Shown here: piece by piece, positions 29,905 through 39,853 of the stretch
Layout: the number at the start of each line of letters is the position of its first letter
Position numbering within the stretch: the first letter of the stretch is position 1
NCBI GenBank assembly: GCA_963969495.1
Contig: OZ018328.1
Coordinates: 4,455,886 to 4,519,885, forward strand
Length of the DNA stretch: 64,000 bases
Reading direction: 5' to 3'
Source: Ceratothoa steindachneri
Lineage: Eukaryota; Arthropoda; Malacostraca; Isopoda; Cymothoidae
Translations under genes and position numbers: made by a program
Notes under the pieces: generated by a model
Told to the model about the DNA's origin: nothing
The model's input: the letters and a program-made list of their open reading frames with translations, nothing else
Database searches by the model: none

Positions 29905-30450
29905 ATACGTAAATTTTCAGTTGTGAGTAAGCCTCTGACTGAGTGGATAGGCAAGAAAAGTAGTACGATTGTCAGGTGGAATGATAAGATGAATGACGCG
30001 TATGAGAGACTGAAAGAGGCTGCGGCTGAAGATGTTGAATTGGCATACCCTGACTATAGTGTGAATGCTAAGATGCTTGAATTGTATATGGATATGAGTG
30101 GGTACTGTATGGGAGGTTTTCTGATGCAAGTGCAGTGTTTGAATGGAGGGAATGTCAGGCGAATAATTGGGTATGTATCCAAGGCTATGAATGCAGCAGA
30201 GCAAAAGTATTTGACTGTGGAGCGAGAGTTTGCTGCGATAAGGTATTGCTTGAAAGTGTTGCGTCCATTTTTGTATGGTGTGAGGTTCGTGATTAAAACA
30301 GATCACCAAGTCCTTGTGTATTTACAACGTATGAAGTGGGCTGATAGTAGGATTACAAGGACTTTGGAAGATTTGAGTGATTTTGGCTATATGATTGAGT
30401 ACCGGCCTGGTGAATGGAGTGGCTGATTTGATATCAAGGTATCCTAGTAC
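29905..30450 (+). pseudogene. Gypsy RNase H domain
   Basis: Connection and RNase H in one frame from 29923: KPLTEWIGKKSSTIVRW, LELYMDMSGYCMGGFLMQ (first Asp), IGYVSKAMNAAEQKYLTV with EREFAAIRYCLKVL (Glu), FVIKTDHQVLVYLQRMK (Asp). Ends FGYMIEYRPGE; after a frameshift VADLISRYPS completes the usual gypsy border. Comparatively well preserved. Confidence 0.85.
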
Positions 30451-30462
30451 GAATGATGAAAT

Positions 30463-31161
30463 GTGTGTGGAGTGAGTGATCCTGGGTATTTGCTGAAAGG
30501 AATTATGAATGGAAAGGAGAGTAAGGGTGGTGGTGATTCTTTGTTTGAGAGCGTATGGAATGGTTTGCAAGATTTGAAGAGTGATGGAGTAGATGGGACA
30601 GTGCCCGGTAGTGTGGATGACTTAAGGAAAGAGGTAATGAGTGAAGTATGTAAGAAGCCTGAAAGTATTGATATGGTGAGGGTGCAGAACTTTATGAAAG
30701 AATTGAGAGCGATGTGTATACCAGGGGCCTCGCCATTTCAAGAAGTGTTGATTGTAGTAACTCGTTTGTATGGAGTAATTGTTTATGTGCAGTTTTGTGG
30801 TAGGAGACAGATTGTGTACAAGGACGAGAAAGTGAAGGGTTTGAATGCTAATGTGGTGCATCTGCAGTGCTTGAGCGGTGTGCATTACAATTGGGTGATT
30901 GAAAAGTGTTCATATATGAGGGAGAAGAATGATTGGCTTGATGAAGATGAGTGTGTGGGAATTGATAACGGTGTTGATGTCAGTGCTGATGTTAGTGTGG
31001 CTGTACCTTCTGCGTATTGCAAACATGGAGGACCAGATATGATGGAAGCTAGAGTGAAAGTTTGTCAAAGGTTCTTCTGTGGTTTGATTGATACTGGAGC
31101 ACAAGTGTCATTAGTGAATGAGAGGATTCTGAGTAAGTATGATGAGTTTAGATGTGAATGA
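30463..31161 (+). pseudogene. OTU-like cysteine-protease-type domain followed by DTG aspartic protease motif
   Basis: Frame of 232 codons. Residues about 20-150 resemble an OTU domain: GGGDSLFESVW (nucleophile position, Ser at 30538-30540 where OTU enzymes have Cys), a helix VDDLRKEVMSEVC, then ELRAMCIPGASPFQEVLIVV, RLYGVIVYVQF, and VVHLQCLSGVHYNWVIE with the catalytic-type His (30883-30885) in HYN. After an acidic linker comes FFCGLIDTGAQVSLVNERI, a canonical retropepsin loop (Asp 31090-31092). A TGA ends the frame; the protease fold appears to continue at 31168. OTU enzymes cleave ubiquitin-type linkages; with Ser for Cys activity is doubtful. The assignment rests on motif pattern alone. 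Confidence 0.55.
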
Positions 31162-31524
31162 AAGCCTGTGAAGTTACGGCTAAGTGGATTGGGGAATGGA
31201 ATGATAGTGGCATGGGAACAGGTTAGTCTGAGAGTGAGTTTGGGCAGTGATGTGAATGTGAAGCATGACTTTGTGATTCTGAAAGATGAGGAAATGCTGT
31301 GTTGCTTCTTGCCTGCTGTGGACCTTATGAGATTGAATGGTTTGTCTTTGGATGCTGATAAGGATTGTGTTATGAAAGGTGAATGCAAGGTGATGAGGTT
31401 GAATGAGTGTGCCAAGAATGTTGTCAAGTTTTGCGGTATGATTGAATTGGTCATGGATGATGAGAATGAGATTTTAAGTGATGATGATATTCTAGAGATG
31501 CAAGAGATGTCGTGTTGTCAGTGA
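31162..31524 (+). pseudogene. Gypsy second protease-like domain, C-terminal part
   Basis: Follows the TGA after the DTG motif in the same frame: PVKLRLSGLGNGMIVAWEQ, KHDFVILKDEEMLCCFLP, AVDLMRLNGLSLDADKD. This resembles the retropepsin flap and C-terminal strand (hydrophobic then Asp-Phe/Leu-x-x-x-Asn-Gly). Ends at TGA 31522-31524 with an acidic tail before integrase. Confidence 0.6.
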
Positions 31525-32380
31525 GTTGAAGAGGTGTGTGATGATGCATGTTGATGTGAATGAATCTCTTGAGTGTTTAAGTGATTTTAAAAGGTATGCT
31601 AAGGATTTTGTTGTTTGTATGGATGTTGTATATTTTGTGAGGCATATGAAGGATGGGGATGATATGTATGTACCTGTGATGTCCTTGGTTGGTATAATTG
31701 GTCTGGTGAAAGTTGTGCATGATAATTATGAGCATATGGGTAATTATAAGTTTTGGGAGTGTATGGAGGAGCGTGTGTTCCATTCATTTCTCTGAGGTTT
31801 TTAGTGAATGATGTTGTGACTATGTGTGAAAGGTATCAGAAGCGAAAGGTGCAAGGTGTGCAAGTGAAACCACTGATGTTGAAAGTTCATGTGAAAGAAC
31901 CGTTTGAGTTGGTAGTAATTGATTGTGTGTCTTTACTGTGTACAAGTGCTGGGAATATTGGTATGGTTGTTATAGTTGATCATAAAAGTAAGTTTGTGTA
32001 TGCAGCGCCTGTGAGAGATAAAAGGAGTATGACTGTTGTGCGTGTGGTTGAGCAGTTGTTTTTTCCTATGTGTGTGTATGGAGGTCTAGGAGATGTCTGA
32101 GTGATAATGGGCCTGAGTTTTCAAGTGAAGTGTTTGAGCGAATGTTGAGAGAGAATGGTGTAGAGCATGTAAGAATGACTCCGTATGTCCTGTCTGCGAA
32201 AGGGTTAGCTGAACGTACAATTAGGAACTTGTGTGAGATGTTGAGAATGATGAGTACGACTTTGAATGACTGGGATGAATGGTTGAGTAGAATGTTATGA
32301 GCATATAATTCGACGGTGCACAGTGCAAATGGAGTGTCCTCGTATCAATTTGTTATGAATTTTGAAACATTTATGTTCAA
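31525..32380 (+). pseudogene. Gypsy integrase, decayed
   Basis: N-terminal zinc-binding region: VVHDNYEHMGNYKFWE with His-His, and VTMCERYQKRK where the second Cys of the CxxC is Tyr. Catalytic core: FELVVIDCVSLL (Asp 31921-31923), then after a frameshift near 32090 CLSDNGPEFSSEVFERML (Asp 32103-32105) and SAKGLAERTIRNLCEML (Glu 32211-32213). All three acidic residues remain, but frameshifts and stops at 31793, 32098 and 32298 inactivate it. The C-terminal end trails off near 32380. Confidence 0.8.
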
Positions 32381-32390
32381 AGGTTTAGTA

Positions 32391-33419
32391 AATTAGGTAA
32401 TTTAATTAAACTTTGGTTACAAGGTAAAACTAATACATTTTTGGCATGAAATTTAGGGATGTTACAATTAGATTGATAAAATGAACGCTTAGCAGAATTC
32501 TAAATTTTTTTTTAAGTACGTAGAAAGTAGAGGGAGAGGTGACACCCCCTTGTCGCGGGAAGAGAGCTTGTGTGTACCTTTGACTTTTCGAGCTATGTCA
32601 ACGGGGGTACCTCTTCTGGGTACCCCTAGTAGGGCTTTCCTTGTTGATTTGGTCGGAAACGAGGTTCGAGACTAAGTGCGTCATTCATTCTTTTTTCTAC
32701 TCTATCCTCTTTTTTAACTTTTATCCTATCTCTCCCACTTATACAAAAAGAAAAAAACAAAAAAAGCCTACTCCTATCATGTCACTCTTTCCCTTTTTTC
32801 CCTCTATCTACATATAAGGACCTGGCAGCTACCTCACACATCAGAAGAGAGGCTTTGGAACCTCTATAAACAATGCCAATCGACGTTCACTGGTTGCGAG
32901 AGACTAGGACTAGAGGTGTCCTAGGCGTTGGGGCACGATGAATGGGATGAGGGTAGTGCCCCATTAACCCCTTCCCTGGCGTGTAATTATTGACCGTTCC
33001 CAGTGCCCGTTGATGGGTGCGTCTGGTAGCATCGGTCCGAGGTGACGGCCCTTTGTTCCCAGGTTGGTTGCCAGGCCAATAAAAAGCCTTGGGTCGAGTC
33101 TCTTGGTGGGGTGGGATATCCATTGAACGCTGCTCCGAGATCCTGGCCGTTGTGAAGGAAACTAGTAGGAGTTTAGTTGTTCACCTGGTGACAAATCGAT
33201 GGCCCCTTCGGGGACCATCTGTGCTGCCTGGTTGGGAGCCACGGCACACTGAGGCTTGACGACTCGGTGGGATGAACAGCAGCACATGGAGCGTGCCTTC
33301 TGAAAGATCCGAAACGTCTCCGATCGATAGGCGGGGGAGCGACTCACGCGGGGAGAACTCAACAACCCCCTTTTTTCTATTGATTGGTCACAAAGTTTTG
33401 AAAGAGAGAAAGTGTTCAA
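32391..33419 (+). other. Probable 5' UTR of LINE P; no gene
   Basis: Non-coding. The first about 140 bp are AT-rich. From about 32530 the sequence becomes GC-richer and runs without break into the ORF1 start at 33420, so I take it as the 5' UTR of element P. It holds a short perfect inverted repeat, gggtacc-tcttct-gggtaccc, near 32605-32630. Confidence 0.45.
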
Positions 33420-33992
33420 ATGACAGGGAATAAAGGTCCAGCTGCACTCAAATATACATGTGCGATATGCCAGAAGGATAAGTGGTGCGTGGACTTCCCG
33501 GAAGGATGTTTTTCGAAATGCCACCTGGGAAGTATATGCACTGACTGCATCCTTGGAGAGGTCCGAGAGGCAGTGGCATACTGCAATGAACTCAAGGATC
33601 TCTTCACAACCTCTGAAGAAAAATTTAGGGCGCTGGAAAGTAAAGTACAGACTCCAGCCCAAGGAGGTGAAACTGCATTGGCAGCCCCACTTCTGCCATG
33701 CGGAGCCAATGAGAAGAAGAAAAGGAAAAAGAAGAAAAACGACCTTAATGCAGCTCACCCCAGTGTAGAGGATTCAAGCGTTACTGGTGCGCAAGAGAAA
33801 GTGGAAAGAGAAGAAGAGAAAACAAATGAAGACAAGAAAAATAAGATGAAGAAGGAAAAAAAGAAAAATGTAGAGATACAAGAGGAAAGCGGCAAGTCGC
33901 TTCCGATGGAAAGAGTAAGTCGCCTGCTGACAAATGTGCAAGAGTCACCCTTATTGGTGATTCTCAAGCACAGGGCCTGCAGTCCCTGCTAG
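33420..33992 (+). pseudogene. Element P ORF1, N-terminal zinc-binding and Lys-rich part
   Basis: ATG at 33420. The Cys cluster CAICQKDKWCVDFPEGC, CHLGSICTDC is a PHD/RING-like zinc-binding arrangement, followed by a heptad-rich stretch (LGEVREAVAYCNELKDL) and a very Lys/Glu-rich low-complexity region. A frameshift near 33900-33938 leads into the esterase frame. It corresponds to the N-terminus of ORF1 in elements A and C. Confidence 0.75.
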
Positions 33993-35143
33993 CGGCCCGC
34001 CTTCGCACTAGTGTGAAGGTAAGCTGCCTGCCAGGATGTGGTAACCACCACAGAGTAGAGGCTGAGAAATCGCAGATTTCTGAGAGCTCAGTCATTGCTC
34101 TGATGGTCAGTGGAAACGACCTCTACCTGAGAGGAGGTCGGGTAAGCCCTACAGATAAAATCCTCCACACGGTCATGGGTGCAGTGGACGACTGTGGGCT
34201 GAAAACCCGCAAGCGTGTGGTAGTTGAGATGCTCCCAAGGAGAGGTCCAAAATGGACCGCTCACTCGATGAATGTGTCTTTAAACCGGCGCCTGGCAGAT
34301 TTGTGTACAGCAGAGGGGGTCTTTTTTGTGGACCCGTACCGCACCTTTTATGGTAGAAATCATCTCTACCAAAAGGATGGGGTACAGCTTTCCTTTAAAG
34401 GAAAGGCCTTTCTGTCGAACATGACCCAGAATGAGGGCGGACGTACGCCAGTACGCCCGTGTCACTCCAGGAACGACCTCAGAGGTCGCAAAAAGGGGTG
34501 CCTCGCCAACAAACAAGCCGGGAAACGGAAGAGCGTAGGGAGTCCTACAGTCAGGGACTCCCTGAAAGTTCTTCTATTCAATGCAAGGTCAATCAGGAAC
34601 AAGTTTCCTGAGCTCCATGGCCTCGTAGCGACGGAAGTACCCGAAATGGTAGCCATAACAGAATCGTGGATAAAAACCTCAAACCGTGACTTTGAAGGCG
34701 AATTCACGGTTCCTGGCTACCAAATCTTCCACAAAGATAGGCCAGACAGAGAGGGTGGCGGTGTAATGTTGTATGTCAAGGATACAATCAAATCTACGAA
34801 CTCCAACATTATATCCGATCACGAGCTCCTAAGCGTTGACCTAGAGATAGGTCCTGTCAGATACAGGACCTTGGTGCCTTACAGACCCCCTTCCCAACCC
34901 GTTGAGAAGGACAGGGAACTGTACCAGCTGCTGGGTGAGCTTGTTCAAGGCAGAGTGGGCATCGTTATGGGCGGCTTCAACAGACAAGTTGACTGGGAAA
35001 CCAGAGCAGCCTGTGGCGAGAGCGCGCTACTCCTGGAGTTCGCCAACAACAAATTCCTCACTCAATGGGTCAGAGAACCGACGAGAGGAGACAATATTCT
35101 CAACTTGGTCTTCACCTCTGAGGATGATATCACAAGATGTTAG
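33938..35143 (+). pseudogene. Element P: esterase domain and endonuclease joined in one frame
   Basis: One continuous frame. The esterase part: RVTLIGDSQAQGLQSLL (Ser), MVSGNDLYLRGG (Asn), VFFVDPYRTFYGRN, YQKDGVQLSFKG, where the block V His is replaced by Gln. With no stop, the frame passes through RKKGCLANKQAGKRK into an EEP endonuclease: VLLFNARSIRNKFPELH (Asn), VAITESWIKTS (Glu), GGGVMLYVKD, VPYRPPSQP, VGIVMGGFNRQVDWE (GDFN changed to GGFN), VREPTRGDNILNLVF. It ends at TAG 35141-35143 before the SDH motif. Two lost catalytic residues suggest inactivity. The join could be natural or a lost ORF1 stop. Confidence 0.8.
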
Positions 35144-35406
35144 GCGTGGTGCCCCTAGCTGCTCAGAAACCAGTCACCAGGCTGGATCCATTATCCCGAC
35201 CTACCTACCACACCATGTGTACTATTTGGTCTGAGTTTTCCCAAGGGATAACAGGGAAGGCATATACCACTGCGCCCAGTGATAGTGGCTGGAGCCAATA
35301 AAGGTGCACAGTAGTCTATTGTTAGGGTCAGTGTTGGCCGTCACAGGCAGGGGTGGGAAATCTTGCTTACGGCCATAGGATAGACACCGAACAGCTTCCT
35401 CTCACC
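35144..35406. other. No gene recognised
   Basis: Short spacer between truncated element P and the first I/Nimb-like copy. No readable similarity. Confidence 0.4.
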
Positions 35407-36379
35407 CAACTATCCCGGATCGGGGCTGAGGGAGCGGGGGTGGGCAATGTCCCCTCACCCCTGAGCTCCGGCCTGGGAGGGTAGGTTTTTAACAACCTGC
35501 TTCATCCCCACCCACACCTTCCTCACATACCTTTCCTTCCTCCTTTCCCTGCCTTATCAATTTTATGCCTAAGGTGGAGCCGCCATGCCAATGGGCTGCC
35601 AAGTTACTAGGAGGGAGGAGTGGCCTGAAATGGCAGCAGCTGGTTTTGCCGGCCCCATGTTCACCGCTCACATAAGGGTGAACTGCGTGGGCTGATAAGC
35701 GTTTGTGTCCCGTAATTATTATAGGGTCCCTAGGCCCAATGATGAATTTATGGACCCGCCTTCGGGCAGCTCCACTGAAAAAATGGAAGTCCTCCCTGTG
35801 CTCTCTCAGGGGACCCTCCCAATTTCCTCTACCGGAGAGGAGGCTTACTCCTCTCCTTTCCCTACGGGTGCAAGGGACTCACCCTCACCCCCTTCTCTGG
35901 TGCCTCCCTCATTCTAGCGGTAGTCCCTCCTTTTCCTTCACAAGGGACTGCCGAGAATGAAGGTAGGTGGCCCATAATTGACTGCTCCCTGTGGGGGCAG
36001 CTCAATAGGGCCAACCCCATTAGGGGAGCAAAGGAGGGCAAGGCCTGTCTGCCCCTATTCCTTAATGTCCTGTAGGCATTTGCAGGGGGTCAGTGTATCT
36101 GTTTCCCCGTCTCTTCCTCGACGGATGCCGGTTCGTTAGCACTAGAAAGTAAAAACAAAAACCTCAAATTGGATCTGTGATATCTTTGCAGGAGATGACC
36201 ACATGGAGCCCTTCCCTGAGATGGACTTCGTCCCTGAGGTGACCTAGCCTCATATGGTAAGAAGAATAAGGACTCCTCTTCCTCCGCGGGAGTCTCGGGG
36301 GCAGACTACTGGTCCGCTGCGGTTTCCACAAGCGAACAAGCGAAGATAGGCACGCCTAACTCCGGTGCTTCCCCGCCCC
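35407..36379 (+). mobile_element. H-1: 5' part of an I/Nimb-like LINE
   Basis: Begins caactatcccggatcgg and runs through a GC-rich 5' UTR into the ORF1 N-terminus (equivalent of 37920-37975 in H-2). It is a direct repeat of the start of H-2, offset 1318 bp at its left end, with substitutions and indels throughout. No long open frame. It breaks off at 36380 where tandem monomers begin. Confidence 0.7.
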
Positions 36380-36705
36380 GATTTGCCTTGCTGGCCGCCG
36401 TGCTGACAGGACTCGGAGCCCCGTGCGGCCGCAGCTCAGCCTCTTCTCCTTTCAGACCACCTGTATTTCTCCCCTACTTCCTTACTTTCCCTACAACCTC
36501 TCCCACAACTTTCTCTGGTCGGCCCCCCGTAAGGGGCGCGGCGATTTGCCTTCCTGGCCGCAGTGCTGATGGGACTCAGAGCCCCGTCCGGCCCCAGCTT
36601 AGCATCTTCTCCTTCCTTCAGAACACTTGTGTTTTCGCCCTGATCCTCGCTTTTATACAACCTGTGCTAAAAACTTTCTCTGGTAATGCTCTAATTTCAC
36701 AGGGT
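36380..36705 (+). repeat. Two tandem 163-bp monomers (5' UTR of I/Nimb-like LINEs)
   Basis: Unit 1 starts gatttgccttgctggccg at 36380, unit 2 starts gatttgccttcctggccg at 36543. Shared blocks include the chain gtgctga, ggactc, agccccgt and later aactttctctggt. A third copy lies upstream of element J (from about 45319). I infer that the monomers belong to the promoter/5' end of these LINEs. Confidence 0.7.
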
Positions 36706-37431
36706 AGATGCTGACCTTCACAGCCAACTATCCCGGATCGGGGCTGAGGTGGGAGGGAACATCATCCCTCACCCCTGAGCTCTATTTTGGGATGGTGGGT
36801 TTTTAAATAACCTGCTTTATCCCCACCCACATCTTCCTCACCTTCTCTTCCTTTCTATTTTCAAACACTATCCATTTTACGCCGCATCCAAGGTGGAGCC
36901 GCCATGCTGAGGGACTACCAGGCCACCAGGCGGGAAGGGTGGTTCGAAATGGCGGCACCTGGCTCTGCCAGGCCTGTACTCACCTTTCGCAGAGCGAACC
37001 ACTGCGGGGTGTGATTAGCGTTTGCATCCCGTAAAAAAAGGGGTCACTATGTCGAATGATGATAACTTAAAAAAAAAAAAATCTCTCCCCATTTCCCCTT
37101 TAAGAACGACAGAGTCGCGCTCAGGCAGCTCCACAGATAAAATGGAGGTCCCCACTAGTGGTTTCTCATGGGACTCTCCATAACTCTTCAACCGGAGAGG
37201 AGACTTACTCCTCTACACTGCCTACGGGTGCAGGGGGCTCCCCCTCACCCCCTTCCTTGGCGTCAGCATGTGACTCCAGCTCAAATCTGGCAGTCCCAGC
37301 CTTTGCTTTCACCTGGGACTGCCAGAAAAGCTAGCAGGCAGCCCATAACCGACTGCTCCCCGTTGAAGCGGCTCGGTAGGGCAAACCCCCTTAGGGAGAG
37401 GGAAGAAAGGACCCATCGGCCGCTTCCGTCT

Positions 37432-38530
37432 AAAGACCTGCTGGCCCGAATATTGAATCTAGCGGGGGTGAAGGCCTATGCTCCCCGAAAGATCATGGAC
37501 GAGACTGACATGACCTGTGATGTCATGGGGAGGATGGCCAAATGGAGCCCCCCTGAGATAGACATGCTCCCTGACACAGCCCAGCCTCAGAAGGTGGGGC
37601 CTTCCATGGGGGCAGATTCGGGCTCAGGTTCAAACACCGAGCCCGAGTCTGCTCCTGTGCGGGTCCCTCGCTAGAAGGGTCTGGCTGCTAAGACAGCACA
37701 AAGAGAGGAGGGATCTCATACTCCAGCCGGTGCCCCCACGACTGCTGGGACATCACCATCTTGGCGAAGGACCGTGCAGAGGCCGGCCCATCTGGCCTGG
37801 CGGTTCATGCTAGGGGAGGGGAGAAACGGGGTCCATTTCCCGCCCTCCTCTCCTAAAAAGAAAGACAAAAAAGACTCGGGGCTCTTCTCCATCTAGGGAG
37901 GCGGCGAGGCCGCTACTATGCTTGAACGCGACCAAGCCAAGATCGGCACCTCCGGCCCCGGTGCCTGCCTAGGCGGGGAATCCCAAAATAAGAAAAAAAG
38001 TGCGCAGAGCCGAGCCTCGATTACGTCAGCGCCCATCATTCAGAGATTACCTGGCGTTTTCGAGCCCGGCGGCTTCGAACGTTTCTTAGTTATTCGGTTC
38101 CACTGATAGCAGCATGTTGGCCAAGGGCAACATGATCCATCAGAAGAGAGCTTTAGTTGGTATGATTGGTAGAGAGCCGAAGGTGACCCCATTTCTCGGA
38201 CGGGAGCCTTCTGGCGAATGCGGCGGATCCTCCGAGGCGGCCAAGATAAGTGCTCTTCGGACACTTCATGGCACCCCGGTGAGTGTGACGCCGCACTCTA
38301 CCATGAACTTTGTGAAAGGAGTAGTTTATGCGAGGGAACTTGTAGACTACTCCGTAGAAGATATCACTCTAGCGCTGGCCGACCACGGTGCGGTAAAGGT
38401 GGAGCGTGTGATGACAAAACAGGGAGGGACCTCGAGACCCACCCCTACACTCTTCGTCACGTTTTACTGTGACCAGTTCCCTGAGTCGGTGCGTGCCGGT
38501 TGGTACCGCTACCGCGTGAAGCATTCTTAG
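37432..38530 (+). pseudogene. H-2 ORF1: gag-like RNA-binding region without zinc knuckles
   Basis: Broken frames: LLARILNLAGVKAYAPRKI (37438 on), then QAKIGTSGPGACLGGES, IQRLPGVFEPGGFERFLV, and the best-kept frame 38114-38530: MLAKGNMIHQKRALVGMIG, HSTMNFVKGVVYARELVDY, VERVMTKQGGTSRPTPTL, ESVRAGWYRYRVK. This region precedes CCHC knuckles in the ORF1 of Jockey/I-type LINEs; the knuckles are deleted here. Confidence 0.7.
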
Positions 38531-38579
38531 TGCCGTGCAGAGTGCATTATTCGCCTGTATGCGCGAGCCTAGCGCCTCC

Positions 38580-39630
38580 CTCAGTCGCCAACAGCTCTCA
38601 CTGCATCCGCAGCTGATTTCGACGGTGCCTATGACGCAGAAAAATGCCAGTCATACCCTAAGCCCTTTGGGTTTAGGGCCAGGAAACTCCGTCGAAAGCT
38701 AGGTATGGATCTCGGGCCGGTGGCGCCCCTGGTTCTGCCCAGGATGCCACCCTGGAGGGTACCACATTTGGCTATTTGTCGCCACGCCTCTACTCCCAAA
38801 GCTTGTACAGCGCCGGGAGTATTGCGTTCGACCTTTTTGGAGCACACCTGGTGTCACGCTGGAACCGTGCCAGTGTATGCGAATGGCTCCAAGTCCGAAG
38901 AGTGGGTCGGCTTCCACGCCGTATCCACTGTTTAAAGTCAGCGGGGCACGGCCGAGCTGGTAGCAATACACCACTTAATACGGCAGATTACGCAACGTGC
39001 CCGCTTCGCAGTCAGGATTGTGATCTATAGCGACTCACAAAGCGCCCTGAGTGCTTTCGGGGCATTGGAATCTCCGCATCCCCTGGTTTGCGATATCCGT
39101 GACGCAACAGTTTTGGCATGCCGGGAAGATGTCGAGATTATCTTCTGCTGAGTTCCTGGACAGGTAGGAATTGCGGGGAATGAGCGCGCCAAAGAGTCCG
39201 CGAGGACTCTGCGACTGGACCAGCGTTTCGCTTTACCTCACACCGACTACATGGCAGGAATACGGGCAGCTCTTCAGGCTGCTTATCAAAGAAGATGGGA
39301 GACGGTCCAGGGGAACTTAAAGTTGCGTGCCATTGCGGCTTCAGGTTGCTTTCTGTCGTCTCCGAATCGATCGGGCACACTCGTGTGTCTTATCGATATT
39401 TGATGGAGCACTCGCCTGCGCCCTATTGTGATGATTGCGTTGTCCCCCAGACTGTTCGGCGCTTTCTGGTCGAATGTTCCAGTCTAGTGATCTTCGAGCA
39501 CGTTATCTGTCCCGGTACCGGGATGGGCGGGGTCGCTACCGCCTGTCCTTTGTACTCGGGATGAGTTCGTGCACATTGACCGGTGAACTTATAGACTTTT
39601 GGGGGAAGGCTAGCCTTCTCCCCTTTATTT
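38580..39630 (+). pseudogene. H-2 ORF2 C-terminus: RNase H and zinc-like tail
   Basis: Frames give SYPKPFGFRARKLRRKL, FLEHTWCHAGTVPVYANGSK (the usual Asp of TDGS is Asn), VIYSDSQSALSAFGALES (Asp), VPGQVGIAGNERAKESA (His of GH replaced by Gln), then YMAGIRAALQAAYQRRWE and APYCDDCVVPQTVRRFLVEC, a CX2C-x8-x-C type end. Several frame breaks. RNase H after RT is the mark of the I/R1/LOA group of LINEs. Confidence 0.75.
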
Positions 39631-39853
39631 AACCAAGTTTTTTTTTTGTTGTTTTCTATCTAGGTCGTAAGTTCCCCCGCCGGGGAGACCTCCCCCCGAC
39701 GCTGGAGCTTGCTTCCTCGTTGCCATTTTCCCTTTTTATTGTTGTTTTTCATATTCATATTTAAATAGCCTAGTGCTAGGCTGTAGTGAGTTCGGCGACT
39801 TGTGCCCAAGTAGGTAGTCGATAGCTCGGCTCCTAAAATAAAAAAAAAATGAA

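Larger units (their letters stand above)
27957..32390 (+). mobile_element. Ty3/gypsy-type LTR retrotransposon, internal region, decayed
   Basis: Order of domains: gag zinc knuckles (27957-28190), aspartic protease-like (28225-29112), RT (29113-29900), RNase H (29905-30450), OTU-like (30520-30910), second aspartic protease-like with DTG (31040-31400), integrase (31620-32370). GT-rich coding strand with many TGA interruptions. No LTR, primer site or polypurine tract was found; the 5' side is cut by LINE G and the 3' side ends near 32390. Motif wording in RT, RNase H and integrase places it in Ty3/gypsy. Confidence 0.8.
36725..39853 (+). mobile_element. H-2: internally deleted I/Nimb-like LINE
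   Basis: 5' UTR (36725-37400), ORF1 (about 37400-38530), then a direct jump to the end of ORF2 (RNase H region, 38580-39630) and a 3' UTR ending in an A-rich tail near 39835-39853. Compared with copy K, the endonuclease, RT and the ORF1 zinc knuckles are missing. Same family as K and L by closely matching nucleotide blocks (for example the stretch coding SYPKPFGFRARKL). Confidence 0.8.

Noticed and set aside
28096..30309. Several long minus-strand frames rich in His, Thr, Ser
   Set aside because: Shadows of the GT-rich sense strand of the gypsy element, which has few TAA/TAG complements; no motif.
28225..32380. Integrated retrovirus
   Set aside because: No envelope frame, no LTRs, and RT/integrase wording typical of Ty3/gypsy retrotransposons.
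33162..33758. 198-codon minus-strand open frame
   Set aside because: Antisense to the clear zinc-binding ORF1 of element P and its leader; no protein motif.
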